The notes beneath the pieces are model-generated. The model had not been told where the DNA came from, did not search any database, and worked only from the letters and a program-made list of their open reading frames with translations. Both the position numbers and the translations under genes were made by a program. DNA of 64,000 nt from Pseudomonas nitroreducens (GTDB lineage Bacteria; Pseudomonadota; Gammaproteobacteria; Pseudomonadales; Pseudomonadaceae), in contig NZ_JALJXP010000002.1 in NCBI RefSeq assembly GCF_024170165.1, positions 496,001 to 560,000 of the forward strand, in the 5' to 3' direction. Of the stretch, positions 18,548 through 26,753 are shown one piece after another (position 1 is the first letter of the stretch; each line of letters starts with the position of its first letter).

Positions 18548-18650
18548 GGTTCACCTCAACTGCGCCTGCGGGCGGCGGCCGTGCCGTCCGGGCTATCCCT
18601 CGCCCGGCTTCCACCACCGGGCGAGGTACTAAGAATTCGTGTCTTGGAGC

Positions 18651-18674
18651 ACCGCCGGCGTCTCTGCCGGCGGT
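18651..18674 (-). other. Stem-loop in the cntA-cntB intercistronic region
   Basis: ACCGCCGGC pairs perfectly with GCCGGCGGT across a 6-nt loop, just after the cntA stop. There is no U tract on the minus strand, so it is more likely an mRNA-stabilising or attenuating hairpin than a full terminator. Confidence 0.6.
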
Positions 18675-18682
18675 CTGCGATA

Positions 18683-19804
18683 TCAGTCGAGATGCGAGAC
18701 GGCAATCAGGTTATGGAAGTGGGCAATACCGTGCTCGCTGATGCCGGTGCGCTGCTTGTCCACCATGATCCGGCCCTGGCCGCGGTAGCCGCGGGATTTC
18801 AGGCCCTTCTGCACGCTCTCCACCAGGCGCAGGTCTTCGGGGCGGAAGACTTCGCGGTACCAGTCGATGAGCTTGTGCTGTTCCTCGGTGATGTCCTTGT
18901 TGAGGAAGTAGATGTCGTAGTGCTGCAGGGTGGTCTCGGCGTCGACCGGGAACTCGTAGATCACGGTCATGAAGTTGGCGCCCGGCGGCACGTTGAACAT
19001 GGTGCAAGGCCAGGCCCAGTAGCCGGCGAAGGACGGATCGCTCACCGATTCGTCGACCTTGAACGACTGCTCCGAGGACTTGGCGATGCCGTACTGCAGC
19101 GACCAGTTGCCGTGCAGGGTGTGGCCGTACTGGCCGACGTCCACCGAGTCGGCGAAGCTGGGGTGCGCCGGGCCGCAGTGGTAGCACTCCATGTAGTTGT
19201 CGACGATGGATTTCCAGTTGGCCGGGGTCTTGCTGACGAAGCGCGCCGCCAGGTGCAGGTCATCGATCACCGCGCAGGCGTCGCGCATGCTCGCCTGCAG
19301 GCCCGGCAACTGGTCTTCGACGCTACCGGCGTTGGGGTCCATGTTGATGAAGATGAAGCCGGCGTACTCCTCGACCTTGAGCTGCACCAGGCTGAAGTCG
19401 CCCTTGTCGAAGGCCTCGACCTGGTCGCAGTTGCGCACGTGGGTCAGCTCGCCGTCGAGCTTGAAGGTCCAGGCGTGGTACGGGCAGGTGATGACGTTCT
19501 TGGCGATGCCTTCACTGCCTTCCAGCAGCTGGTGACCACGGTGCGGGCAGACGTTGTAGAAGGCGCGCAGCACGTCGTCGCGGCCACGCACGACGATGAT
19601 GCTTTCGCCGATCACTTCGCGAACGATGTAGGCGTTCTTCTGCGCGACTTCGCTGCGGTGGCCGAGGCAGATCCAGCTGCGGGCGAAGATCTTTTCCTTC
19701 TCGTGTTCGAACACGGCATCGCTGGTATAGAAGCTCGCCGGGATCGTGAAGGCGTGTTCAGGGTTGCTGCAGAAGTCGGCGGGCAGGCGTTCGAAATCGG
19801 TCAT
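18683..19804 (-). CDS. cntA: Carnitine monooxygenase, Rieske oxygenase subunit
   Basis: A 373-residue Rieske non-heme iron oxygenase that cleaves L-carnitine to trimethylamine and (R)-malic semialdehyde. The Rieske ligands are C86, H88, C107 and H110 (CPHRGH, CPYHAW). The catalytic iron site is H209, H214 and D324. The residue linking the two centres is Glu206 in NYMECYHC. CntA and YeaW use Glu here where most Rieske oxygenases use Asp, which is diagnostic. Overall similarity to Acinetobacter CntA and E. coli YeaW is obvious along the full length. The start at MTDFERLP has GGAG 9 nt upstream; an ATG 21 bp earlier lacks one. A paired GTTAAC element lies upstream. Confidence 0.93.
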   Translation of the reverse strand: MTDFERLPADFCSNPEHAFTIPASFYTSDAVFEHEKEKIFARSWICLGHRSEVAQKNAYIVREVIGESIIVVRGRDDVLRAFYNVCPHRGHQLLEGSEGIAKNVITCPYHAWTFKLDGELTHVRNCDQVEAFDKGDFSLVQLKVEEYAGFIFINMDPNAGSVEDQLPGLQASMRDACAVIDDLHLAARFVSKTPANWKSIVDNYMECYHCGPAHPSFADSVDVGQYGHTLHGNWSLQYGIAKSSEQSFKVDESVSDPSFAGYWAWPCTMFNVPPGANFMTVIYEFPVDAETTLQHYDIYFLNKDITEEQHKLIDWYREVFRPEDLRLVESVQKGLKSRGYRGQGRIMVDKQRTGISEHGIAHFHNLIAVSHLD

Positions 19805-19854
19805 CTGATATCTCCAGGCTTTCATCGACTCGCGCGGGGCGCGGTCATTACTTA

Positions 19855-19881
19855 TTGGTTAACTGCAACCCGATGGTTAAC
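19855..19881. promoter_or_regulatory. Paired GTTAAC element upstream of cntA
   Basis: TTGGTTAAC at 19855-19863 and ATGGTTAAC at 19873-19881 lie 18 bp apart, centre to centre. This puts the two GTTAAC palindromes on nearly the same face of the helix, about 50-75 bp before the cntA start. The same two sequences, in the same order and with the same spacing, occur upstream of the BCCT gene. I take them as an operator for a shared regulator. Confidence 0.7.
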
Positions 19882-19884
19882 AGA

Positions 19885-19932
19885 GCAGGCAAAAAAAAGC
19901 CTGCCGGTGACGCCGCCCTCGGGTTGGCGGCG
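19885..19932 (-). terminator. Probable terminator after the BCCT gene
   Basis: On the minus strand a GC-rich stem (19911-19917 with 19926-19932, GGCGGCG type) is followed by GGCAGGC and then eight T residues. GCAGGC-T8-GCCTGC can also form a second hairpin. This would separate BCCT transcription from cntA, which has its own operator pair. Confidence 0.65.
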
Positions 19933-19943
19933 CCACGCAGGAT

Positions 19944-21593
19944 TCATTGGGCGAGGGCTGCCTTTTCGGCAACCGGCTGGTCGGCAAGCGGCAGGGCTTC
20001 GGAGTCCGGAGCCTGCGCGGGCTGGCCTTCGAGCCCCATGGCAGCCGCTTCTTCCTCGATGCGGTAGGCAGGTATCGAGCCGTAGTCCTGCAGCATCCAC
20101 TTGAAGAAGCCGTAGACCTTCACCAGCAGGATGACGGTGAACGGAATCGCGGTGAGCACCACGGCGGTCTTCATGGTCGACAGCGAGGCCTTGGCGAACA
20201 GCATGGCCAGCGGCACCAGGGTCAGGGTGATGGCCCAGAACAGGCGGTGCGTCGGGGTCGGATCGTCGCCTTCCTGCAGGTTGCGGGTGCTGGTGGCGGC
20301 CACAGCGTAGGCGGCGGCGTCCATGTGCGAGGCGCAGAACACCGCCATGATGAACAGATAGACGGCGAGGAACAGCTTGCCCACCGGCAGGCCCAGCAGC
20401 AGCGCTTCCACCGCGCTCTCGCCACCCTGTTCGGTAAGGATCTTCGGCACGTCGATGGCGCCGGTGATGAACTGGTGCATGCTGTAGCTCTCCAGCGCAC
20501 CGAAGAAGAACCAGCAGCCGACACTGCCGCCCAGCAGCAGGGCGAACACCACTTCCTTGATCTGCCGGCCACGGGACACGCGGGTCACGAACATCGCCAC
20601 GCCCGGCGCGTACGACACCCACCAGAGCCAGTAGAACACCGTCCAGTTGCGGGTGAACGCGCCGTCGCCCGCCGGGTCGGTGAACAGGCTCATGTGCACA
20701 TAGTTCTGGATCATCAGGCCCAGGCCGTTGGCGGTGTTGTTGATGGTGAACTGGGTCGGGCCGACCAGCAGCACCACGGCGGCGAACACCAGGGCGCCGT
20801 AGCAGACGACCTTGCTCAGCTTCTGCAGGCCGCCGTCGATGCCGATGTAGGAGCTCAGGGAGAACAGCACGGCGATCATGCCGATCACCATCACCTGCAC
20901 GGTGAAGGTGTCAGGCGTGCCGACCAGCCCGGAAAGGCCGCGGGTCAGGGTCGAGGCAGTGAGCGCCAAGGACACGGTGAGCGCGCCCATCATGGTCAGC
21001 AGGAAGATCAGGTCGACCAGGCGACCGACCGGGCCGGTGGACTTGAAGCCAGTGACGGCCTCAATGACGGAAGCCAGGTTCAGGCCGCTCTTCTTGCGCA
21101 CGTGGAAGTGGTAGGCCATGGCCAGCGAGGCCAGGGCGTAGATCGACCAGGCGCTGATGCCCCAGTGGAAGAAGGAATAGCCGACGCTGTACTCCAGGGC
21201 TTCACGGGACTGCGGGACGATGTTCAGGCCCGGCGACTGGTAGTAGTAGGCCCACTCCATCACGCCCCAGTAGAGGGTCGAGGAGCCCATGCCGGCGCAG
21301 ATGAACATGAACACCCAGGTCGCCGTGGCGTACTCGGGCTTGCCGCTCCCCAGACGGATGTTGCCGTACTTGCTGAAGGCGATGTACAGCACCGCCAGGG
21401 TGCTGCCGAAGATGATCAGCTGGACGGCGGTGCCGAAGGAGCGGGTGGAGAGTTCGAACAGCTGGTTGGCAGCCTGCTCGGCCTGGGCCGGGAAGGCAGC
21501 GAGGCCGATCACGGTGAGCAACACCGCCACCAGGCTCATGGATATCAGGAATACATCGACCTTCTTGTTGTTCTGGGACAGCAGGCGGGACAT
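19944..21593 (-). CDS. BCCT-family carnitine/betaine/choline transporter
   Basis: A 549-residue, 12-helix carrier of the betaine-choline-carnitine family. The family signature is [20 protein letters not shown], and the substrate-site aromatic stretch [18 protein letters not shown] is clear. Its place beside cntAB and dmlA mirrors E. coli yeaV, so the likely cargo is carnitine or a related quaternary amine. Whether it uses sodium cannot be told from sequence alone. A GTG 36 bp upstream is possible, but AGGAG sits 8 nt before the ATG at MSRLLSQ. The C-terminal tail is Ala/Glu/Gln-rich. Confidence 0.88.
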   Translation of the reverse strand: MSRLLSQNNKKVDVFLISMSLVAVLLTVIGLAAFPAQAEQAANQLFELSTRSFGTAVQLIIFGSTLAVLYIAFSKYGNIRLGSGKPEYATATWVFMFICAGMGSSTLYWGVMEWAYYYQSPGLNIVPQSREALEYSVGYSFFHWGISAWSIYALASLAMAYHFHVRKKSGLNLASVIEAVTGFKSTGPVGRLVDLIFLLTMMGALTVSLALTASTLTRGLSGLVGTPDTFTVQVMVIGMIAVLFSLSSYIGIDGGLQKLSKVVCYGALVFAAVVLLVGPTQFTINNTANGLGLMIQNYVHMSLFTDPAGDGAFTRNWTVFYWLWWVSYAPGVAMFVTRVSRGRQIKEVVFALLLGGSVGCWFFFGALESYSMHQFITGAIDVPKILTEQGGESAVEALLLGLPVGKLFLAVYLFIMAVFCASHMDAAAYAVAATSTRNLQEGDDPTPTHRLFWAITLTLVPLAMLFAKASLSTMKTAVVLTAIPFTVILLVKVYGFFKWMLQDYGSIPAYRIEEEAAAMGLEGQPAQAPDSEALPLADQPVAEKAALAQ

Positions 21594-21690
21594 CAGGCGT
21601 CTCCTGGGACGTTTTATTGTTGTTGTCACTCATCCGACGCGGGCAGCGGATGGTGCAGCGTCACCAAGGTTGATTACACACTATCAACCA

Positions 21691-21717
21691 TTGGTTAACA
21701 AATATCTAATGGTTAAC
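21691..21717. promoter_or_regulatory. Paired GTTAAC element upstream of the BCCT gene
   Basis: TTGGTTAAC at 21691-21699 and ATGGTTAAC at 21709-21717, centres 18 bp apart, exactly as found before cntA. The first copy is extended to AACCATTGGTT, an additional small palindrome. The surrounding 60 bp are AT-rich, as expected for a promoter. Confidence 0.7.
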
Positions 21718-21836
21718 AGTCTGCGATGAAACGCCGCAGGGCGCAAGAGCCTGTCATCACCCTGGCAACACCACCATCGATGCCCATAACCGCTCAGGAA
21801 CGGGCATCGCGGCGGTGATCTGCGAAGATGTCGGAA

Positions 21837-22922
21837 TTATCCGCCCACGATCTCGGCAATTGCCGCACCCACCGCCTGGGTCGACAGCTTGCCGCCCATG
21901 TCGCGGGTGACGGCGCCTTCGGCAATGACCTGCTCGATGGCCTTGAGGATGTCGTCATGGGCCGCGCGATAGCGCTCGTCGCCCTGGCCGACGAAGTCGA
22001 GCATCAGCGCGCCGGACCAGATCATGGCGATGGGGTTGGCGATGTTCTGGCCGAAGATGTCCGGTGCCGAACCATGCACCGGTTCGAACAGCGAGGGGAA
22101 CCTGCGCTCCGGGTTGAGGTTGGCGGACGGCGCGATGCCGATGGTGCCGGCGCAGGCCGGGCCGAGGTCGGAGAGGATGTCGCCGAACAGGTTGGAGGCC
22201 ACCACCACGTCGAAGCGTTCCGGCTGCAGCACGAAGCGCGCGCAGAGGATGTCGATGTGCTGCTTGTCCCAGGTGATCTCCGGGTAGCCGGCAGCCATCG
22301 CGGCGGTGCGCTCGTCCCAGTAGGGCATGCTCACGGCCATGCCGTTGGACTTGGTGGCCGAGGTCAGGCGCTTGCGCTCGCGGGTCTGCGCCAGGTCGAA
22401 GGCGTACTTGAGAATGCGGTCGACGCCACGGCGAGTGAACACCGACTCCTGCAGCACGAACTCGTTCTCGGTGCCTTCGAACATGCGTCCGCCCAGGGAC
22501 GAATACTCGCCTTCGGTGTTCTCGCGGATCACCACGAAATCGATGTCGCCGGGCTTCTTTCCGGCCAGCGGGCAGGGCACGCCGGGGAACAGGCGGACCG
22601 GGCGGATGTTCACGTACTGGTCGAACTCACGGCGGAACTTGAGCAGCGAGCCCCACAGGGAGATGTGGTCCGGCACCTTGTCCGGCCAGCCGACGGCACC
22701 GAAGTACAGCGCATCGAAGCCCTGGAGCTGCTCGAACCAGTCGTCCGGCATCATCTTGCCGTGCTCCAGGTAGTAGTCGCAGCTGGCCCATTCGAACTGT
22801 TCGAACTCCAGTTGCAGGCTGTGCTTGCGGGCGGCGGCCTGGACGACGCGCAGGCCTTCGGGCAGGACTTCCTGGCCGATGCCGTCGCCGGGAAGGGTGG
22901 CGATTCTGTAGGTCTTGCTCAT
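21837..22922 (-). CDS. dmlA: D-malate dehydrogenase (decarboxylating) / tartrate dehydrogenase family
   Basis: A 361-residue member of the isopropylmalate/isocitrate dehydrogenase family. The N-terminal MSKTYRIATLPGDGIGQEV, VIRENTEGEYSSLGGR and SNLFGDILSDLGPACAG are characteristic. The nearest subgroup is DmlA/YeaU and tartrate dehydrogenase, which oxidise and decarboxylate D-malate to pyruvate with NAD. It is divergent from a LysR gene, exactly like E. coli dmlA-dmlR, and lies beside carnitine genes. Oxidation of the (R)-malic semialdehyde made by CntAB would give D-malate, its substrate. Start at MSKTYR with GAGGTG upstream. Confidence 0.88.
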   Translation of the reverse strand: MSKTYRIATLPGDGIGQEVLPEGLRVVQAAARKHSLQLEFEQFEWASCDYYLEHGKMMPDDWFEQLQGFDALYFGAVGWPDKVPDHISLWGSLLKFRREFDQYVNIRPVRLFPGVPCPLAGKKPGDIDFVVIRENTEGEYSSLGGRMFEGTENEFVLQESVFTRRGVDRILKYAFDLAQTRERKRLTSATKSNGMAVSMPYWDERTAAMAAGYPEITWDKQHIDILCARFVLQPERFDVVVASNLFGDILSDLGPACAGTIGIAPSANLNPERRFPSLFEPVHGSAPDIFGQNIANPIAMIWSGALMLDFVGQGDERYRAAHDDILKAIEQVIAEGAVTRDMGGKLSTQAVGAAIAEIVGG

Positions 22923-22986
22923 GGTGCACCTCGCGGGTCGGATCAGTGGCGGTGCGAGCCATGCTATAAGTCGTGAAATCAAACAT

Positions 22987-23006
22987 AATCCAGACGACTG
23001 TGGATT
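22987..23006. promoter_or_regulatory. Candidate DmlR operator
   Basis: A perfect inverted repeat, AATCCA-N8-TGGATT, lies in the 99-bp divergent spacer, 16 bp before dmlR and 65 bp before dmlA. Position and form fit autoregulation and activation by a LysR-type protein. The match to a DmlR site is inference. Confidence 0.5.
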
Positions 23007-23021
23007 CTTGAAACACGAACC

Positions 23022-23933
23022 GTGAACAATCTGCCGAACCTGGAAGACCTGCGTGTCTTCGTCCATGTCACCCGTCGCTCCAGCTTCGCCGCGGCCGCCA
23101 GCGAGCTGGGCATGTCCGCCGCCTTCGTCAGCAAGCGCATCCGCCTGCTGGAGCAAGACCTCGGCGTACGCCTGCTGCACCGCACCACCCGTCGGGTGTC
23201 GGTGAGCGAGGACGGCGAGCGCGTCTACCAGTGGGCGCTGCGCATCCTCGACTCGGTGCAGCGCATGGGCGACGACGTCTCCGCGCTGCACCGCGAGCCC
23301 AGCGGCCAGCTGCGCATCGCCAGCAGCCTCGGCCTGGGGCGGCGCTTCGTCGCCCCTGCCCTGTCGGAACTCGCCACCCGCCACCCGCAGCTGGATATCC
23401 GCCTGGATGTGCAGGACCGCCTGGTAGACCTGATCGGCGAAGGCTTCGACCTCGACGTGCGGGTGGGCAACGAGATCGACCCGAACCTGATCGCCCGCCC
23501 CCTGGCGCGCAACCGCCGGGTACTCTGCGCCGCACCGGGCTACCTGGAACGCCGTGGTACTCCGCGAACCCTGGCGGAACTCGCCGGGCACGATTGCCTG
23601 GTGATCAAGGAACGCGACCATCCCTTCGGCGTCTGGCACCTGCAGGGGCCCATTGGCGAGGAAAGCGTGAAGGTCACCGGACCGCTGTCATCCAACCACG
23701 GCGAGGTGGTGCACCAATGGTGCATCGACGGGCGCGGCATTTTGCTGCGCTCCTGGTGGGACGTGCACGACAGCCTGGAGGACGGCCGCCTGGTGCAGGT
23801 GCTGCCGGAATACCAGCAGCCGGCGGACATCTGGGCGGTGTACACCGCGCCCCTGGCCAGCTCGGCCAAGGTGCGGGTGGCGGTGGAGTTTCTGCGGCAG
23901 TACTTCGCCGAGCGTTACCGCCAACCAGACTGA
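23022..23933 (+). CDS. dmlR: LysR-type regulator, DmlR-like
   Basis: A 303-residue LysR protein with an N-terminal winged helix (FAAAASELGMSAAFVSKRIR at 19-38, then RLLHRTTRRVSVSEDG) and a periplasmic-binding-protein-like effector domain (RQYFAERY at the C-terminus). It starts with GTG. It is divergent from dmlA across 99 bp. In E. coli the equivalent DmlR activates dmlA in response to D-malate. Assignment rests on gene order as well as sequence. Confidence 0.8.
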   Translation: MNNLPNLEDLRVFVHVTRRSSFAAAASELGMSAAFVSKRIRLLEQDLGVRLLHRTTRRVSVSEDGERVYQWALRILDSVQRMGDDVSALHREPSGQLRIASSLGLGRRFVAPALSELATRHPQLDIRLDVQDRLVDLIGEGFDLDVRVGNEIDPNLIARPLARNRRVLCAAPGYLERRGTPRTLAELAGHDCLVIKERDHPFGVWHLQGPIGEESVKVTGPLSSNHGEVVHQWCIDGRGILLRSWWDVHDSLEDGRLVQVLPEYQQPADIWAVYTAPLASSAKVRVAVEFLRQYFAERYRQPD

Positions 23934-23952
23934 CAAGCTCCTACGGGAAATC

Positions 23953-24963
23953 TCAGAGCTGGGCGACGTGCCCGCCGCCCTGGTGCTCGCGCAGGTAGGG
24001 CAGCACTGCACCCAGCAGCGGTTCCTTGAAGTCTTCCTGGAAGCGGTGCGCCATGCCGGGAATCAGCTTGAGCACCGAACCACGGATGTGCGCCGCCACA
24101 TGCACGCCGTGCATCACCGGCAGCAGCGGGTCGGCGGTGCCGTGGACCACCAGGGTCGGCACGTTCAGGCGGTTGAGCAGGTCCACCCGGCTGGGCTCGG
24201 CGAGGATCGCCAGGATCTGCCGCTGCACGCCCTCGGGGTTGAAGGCGCGGTCATAGGAACGCGCCGCCTGCTGCAGCAATTGCTGACGGTCATCGCGCAC
24301 TTCCGGGCTACCCAGAGCAGCCAGCAGGTCGGCCTGCTGCTCGATGGCCTGTTCGCGGCTGGCCGCTTCACGTCGGGCGAGCAGACGCAGCAGCGATTCG
24401 CTGGGCGCCGGCAGGCCTTCGGCGCCGGAACTGGTCATCACCAGCGTCAGGCTGATCACACGGTCGGGCGCCATGTCGGCGACATGCTGGGCGATCATCC
24501 CGCCCATGCTCGCGCCCAGCACATGGGCGCGCTCGACATGCAGCGCGTCCAGCAGGTGCAGCGCATCGCCGGCCATGTCAGTCAGGCTGTAGGGCGCACT
24601 CACGGGCAGGCCAAGGCGATAGCGAATGACTTCGTAGGTCAGGTTGCCGCTGGGCACAGGAACGCGCCAGGAAGACAGCCCGACATCGCGGTTGTCGTAG
24701 CGGATCACCCGGAAGCCCTGCTGGCAGAGCGCCTCGACCACTTCGTCCGGCCAGTGGATCAGCTGGCCGCCCAGGCCCATGACCAGGAGCAGCGTCGGGT
24801 CCTGCGGACGGCCAATGCTCTGGTAGGCGAGGCGCACGTCGCCGAGGTCGACCAACTCGGTCGGCACCCGCGCATCGCAACGATCCGCGGCAACCGCCCG
24901 GTCGGCAAAGGAAAGAGAGGACAGGCCGCAGCAAAGTGCGACTGCCAGCAGGAAAGCACGCAT
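23953..24963 (-). CDS. Exported alpha/beta hydrolase
   Basis: A 336-residue protein with a cleavable signal peptide (MRAFLLAVALCCGLSSLSF, cleavage likely near ADRAVAA|D). The mature part is an alpha/beta hydrolase: LLLVMGLGG oxyanion region, nucleophile elbow GASMGG, acid in HGTADPLLP and histidine in GMAHRF. The catalytic triad is therefore complete. Substrate unknown. The start at MRAFLL is chosen because it places the signal peptide first; the frame is open further upstream. It is convergent with dmlR. Confidence 0.8.
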   Translation of the reverse strand: MRAFLLAVALCCGLSSLSFADRAVAADRCDARVPTELVDLGDVRLAYQSIGRPQDPTLLLVMGLGGQLIHWPDEVVEALCQQGFRVIRYDNRDVGLSSWRVPVPSGNLTYEVIRYRLGLPVSAPYSLTDMAGDALHLLDALHVERAHVLGASMGGMIAQHVADMAPDRVISLTLVMTSSGAEGLPAPSESLLRLLARREAASREQAIEQQADLLAALGSPEVRDDRQQLLQQAARSYDRAFNPEGVQRQILAILAEPSRVDLLNRLNVPTLVVHGTADPLLPVMHGVHVAAHIRGSVLKLIPGMAHRFQEDFKEPLLGAVLPYLREHQGGGHVAQL

Positions 24964-25157
24964 GAATGAAAATCCGGAACGCAAAACCCCAGTTGAGCGC
25001 GATTCTGATGAATTTCCGTCGCTCGCTCTGCCACAGGTCCGTGACAGTTTGATGAAAGGCGCTGAGCGGTCACCGAGGGCCTTTCCCATGATCCGGATCA
25101 AGGGAGGTCGCCCCTTGCACTGGCGAAGATAGGAAACCCCCGCTCGGAAGTTTCCTC

Positions 25158-25601
25158 ATGGCCTACCCCATCCTGCTGGTGCTGCACCTGTTCGCCGCGA
25201 TCCTGTTCGTCGGCACGGTGTTCTTCGAGGTGCTGATCCTGGAAAGCGTCCACCGCCATGTGCCGGCACGGGCGATGAAAATGGTCGAGGGCGCGCTGGG
25301 TCGTCGCCTGCGCCGGGTGATGCCGTGGGTGATCCTGACCCTGTTCGGCAGCGGCCTGGGCATGCTGCACCTGCGTTACGCGCCGCTGCTGGCCGATCCG
25401 CTGGCCTCGCCCTTCGCCACGCTGCTCAGCCTCAAGCTGCTGCTGGCCACCAGCGTCCTGGGCCATTTCCTCTTCGCCATGTACTCCTTCCGCGTCGGGC
25501 GCATGACCGGGCAGCGCTCCCGGCGCATCCACTACAGCGTGTTCGCCCACGTGGTGCTGATCGTGCTGCTGGCCAAGGGCATGTTCTACCTGAGCTGGTG
25601 A
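25158..25601 (+). CDS. Four-helix membrane protein
   Basis: A 147-residue protein with four clear transmembrane segments. The first, ILLVLHLFAAILFVGTVFF, carries a histidine facing a Gly/Glu-containing helix. Others carry LGHFLFAMYSF and HYSVFAHVVLIVLL. The pattern of intramembrane histidines resembles CopD/copper-resistance or cytochrome b-like small membrane proteins, but I cannot assign a function. It lies upstream of metR on the same strand. Confidence 0.65.
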   Translation: MAYPILLVLHLFAAILFVGTVFFEVLILESVHRHVPARAMKMVEGALGRRLRRVMPWVILTLFGSGLGMLHLRYAPLLADPLASPFATLLSLKLLLATSVLGHFLFAMYSFRVGRMTGQRSRRIHYSVFAHVVLIVLLAKGMFYLSW

Positions 25602-25716
25602 AGACGGCCGCCGCGAAAGCGTGCTGGTGAAGCGCCAGCGGTGGGCTTATCATGAGAGCAGCTCAATTTTTCCGCCGTTTCATCAAGATTTCCTCATAGT
25701 GAGGCGAGGCCGCGCC

Positions 25717-26637
25717 ATGCTTGAACTCCGTCATCTGAAAACCCTGCATGCCCTGCGCGAAGCCGACAGCCTGGTGGAGGCCGCCGAGCGCCTGCACCTG
25801 ACGCAGTCCGCCCTGTCCCACCAGTTCAAGGAGCTGGAGGAGCGCCTCGGCCTGTCCCTGTTCATCCGCAAGACCAAGCCGGTGCGCTTCACCAGCGCCG
25901 GCCTGCGCCTGCTGCAACTGGCCGACACCGTGCTGCCGCAGCTGCGCGGCGCCGAGCGCGACCTGGCGCGGCTCGCCGGGGGTACCGCCGGCCGCCTGCA
26001 CATGGCCATCGAGTGCCACAGTTGCTTCCAGTGGCTGATGCCGACCATCGACCAGTTCCGCGACGCCTGGCCGGAAGTGGAGCTGGACCTCGCCTCCGGC
26101 TTCTCCTTCGCGCCGCTGCCGGCGCTGGCCCGCGGCGACCTGGACCTGGTGGTGACTTCCGACCCGGTGGACATTGCCGGCATCACCTACGTGCCGCTGT
26201 TCACCTACGAGGCGCTGCTGGCGGTGGACAACCACCATGCGCTGGCCGGCAAGTCCTTCATCGTCCCGGAAGACCTGACCAACCTGACGCTGATCACCTA
26301 CCCCATCGAGCGGGATCGCCTGGACATCTTCACCCGCTTCCTCGAACCCGCCGACGTCGAACCGGCGCAGGTGCGCACCTCGGAGCTGACGGTGATGATG
26401 ATGCAGCTGGTGGCCTCCGGACGCGGTGTCTGCAGCCTGCCCAACTGGGCGCTGCACGAGTACAGCTCGCGGGGCTACGTGACCGCCAAGCGCCTGGGGG
26501 AAAAAGGCCTGTACTGCACCCTGTTCGCCGCCATTCGCGCCGACATGCTGGATGCGCCGTTCATGCGCGACTTCCTGCTGACGGCGAAGGACACTTCGTT
26601 CGCCACCCTGGAAGGCGTCAGCGCCGCCAAGAACTGA
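25717..26637 (+). CDS. metR: LysR-type regulator of methionine genes
   Basis: A 306-residue LysR protein very like MetR. It begins MLELRHLKTLHALREADSL, with the helix-turn-helix AAERLHLTQSALSHQFKELE. The effector domain includes IECHSCFQWLMPTIDQFR, a MetR-type signature. MetR uses homocysteine as co-inducer and activates metE, metH and related genes. The start at MLELRHL removes a spurious N-terminal extension. No met structural gene is adjacent, so the targets are elsewhere. Confidence 0.88.
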   Translation: MLELRHLKTLHALREADSLVEAAERLHLTQSALSHQFKELEERLGLSLFIRKTKPVRFTSAGLRLLQLADTVLPQLRGAERDLARLAGGTAGRLHMAIECHSCFQWLMPTIDQFRDAWPEVELDLASGFSFAPLPALARGDLDLVVTSDPVDIAGITYVPLFTYEALLAVDNHHALAGKSFIVPEDLTNLTLITYPIERDRLDIFTRFLEPADVEPAQVRTSELTVMMMQLVASGRGVCSLPNWALHEYSSRGYVTAKRLGEKGLYCTLFAAIRADMLDAPFMRDFLLTAKDTSFATLEGVSAAKN

Positions 26638-26753
26638 TCTGACGCCGGACGCCCGTCGCAGAGCGCCAACCCCACCCAGGAGCGGGACGCCAGAGCTGGA
26701 ACGCCGCGCGCGCATCGCGGTATAGGGAAGGATTCCTCCCAGGAGAATATCCA

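Noticed and set aside
17588-19804. Glycine-betaine demethylase GbcAB
   Set aside because: The oxygenase has the CntA/YeaW bridging Glu206 and full-length similarity to carnitine monooxygenase, and the neighbours match yeaTUVWX.
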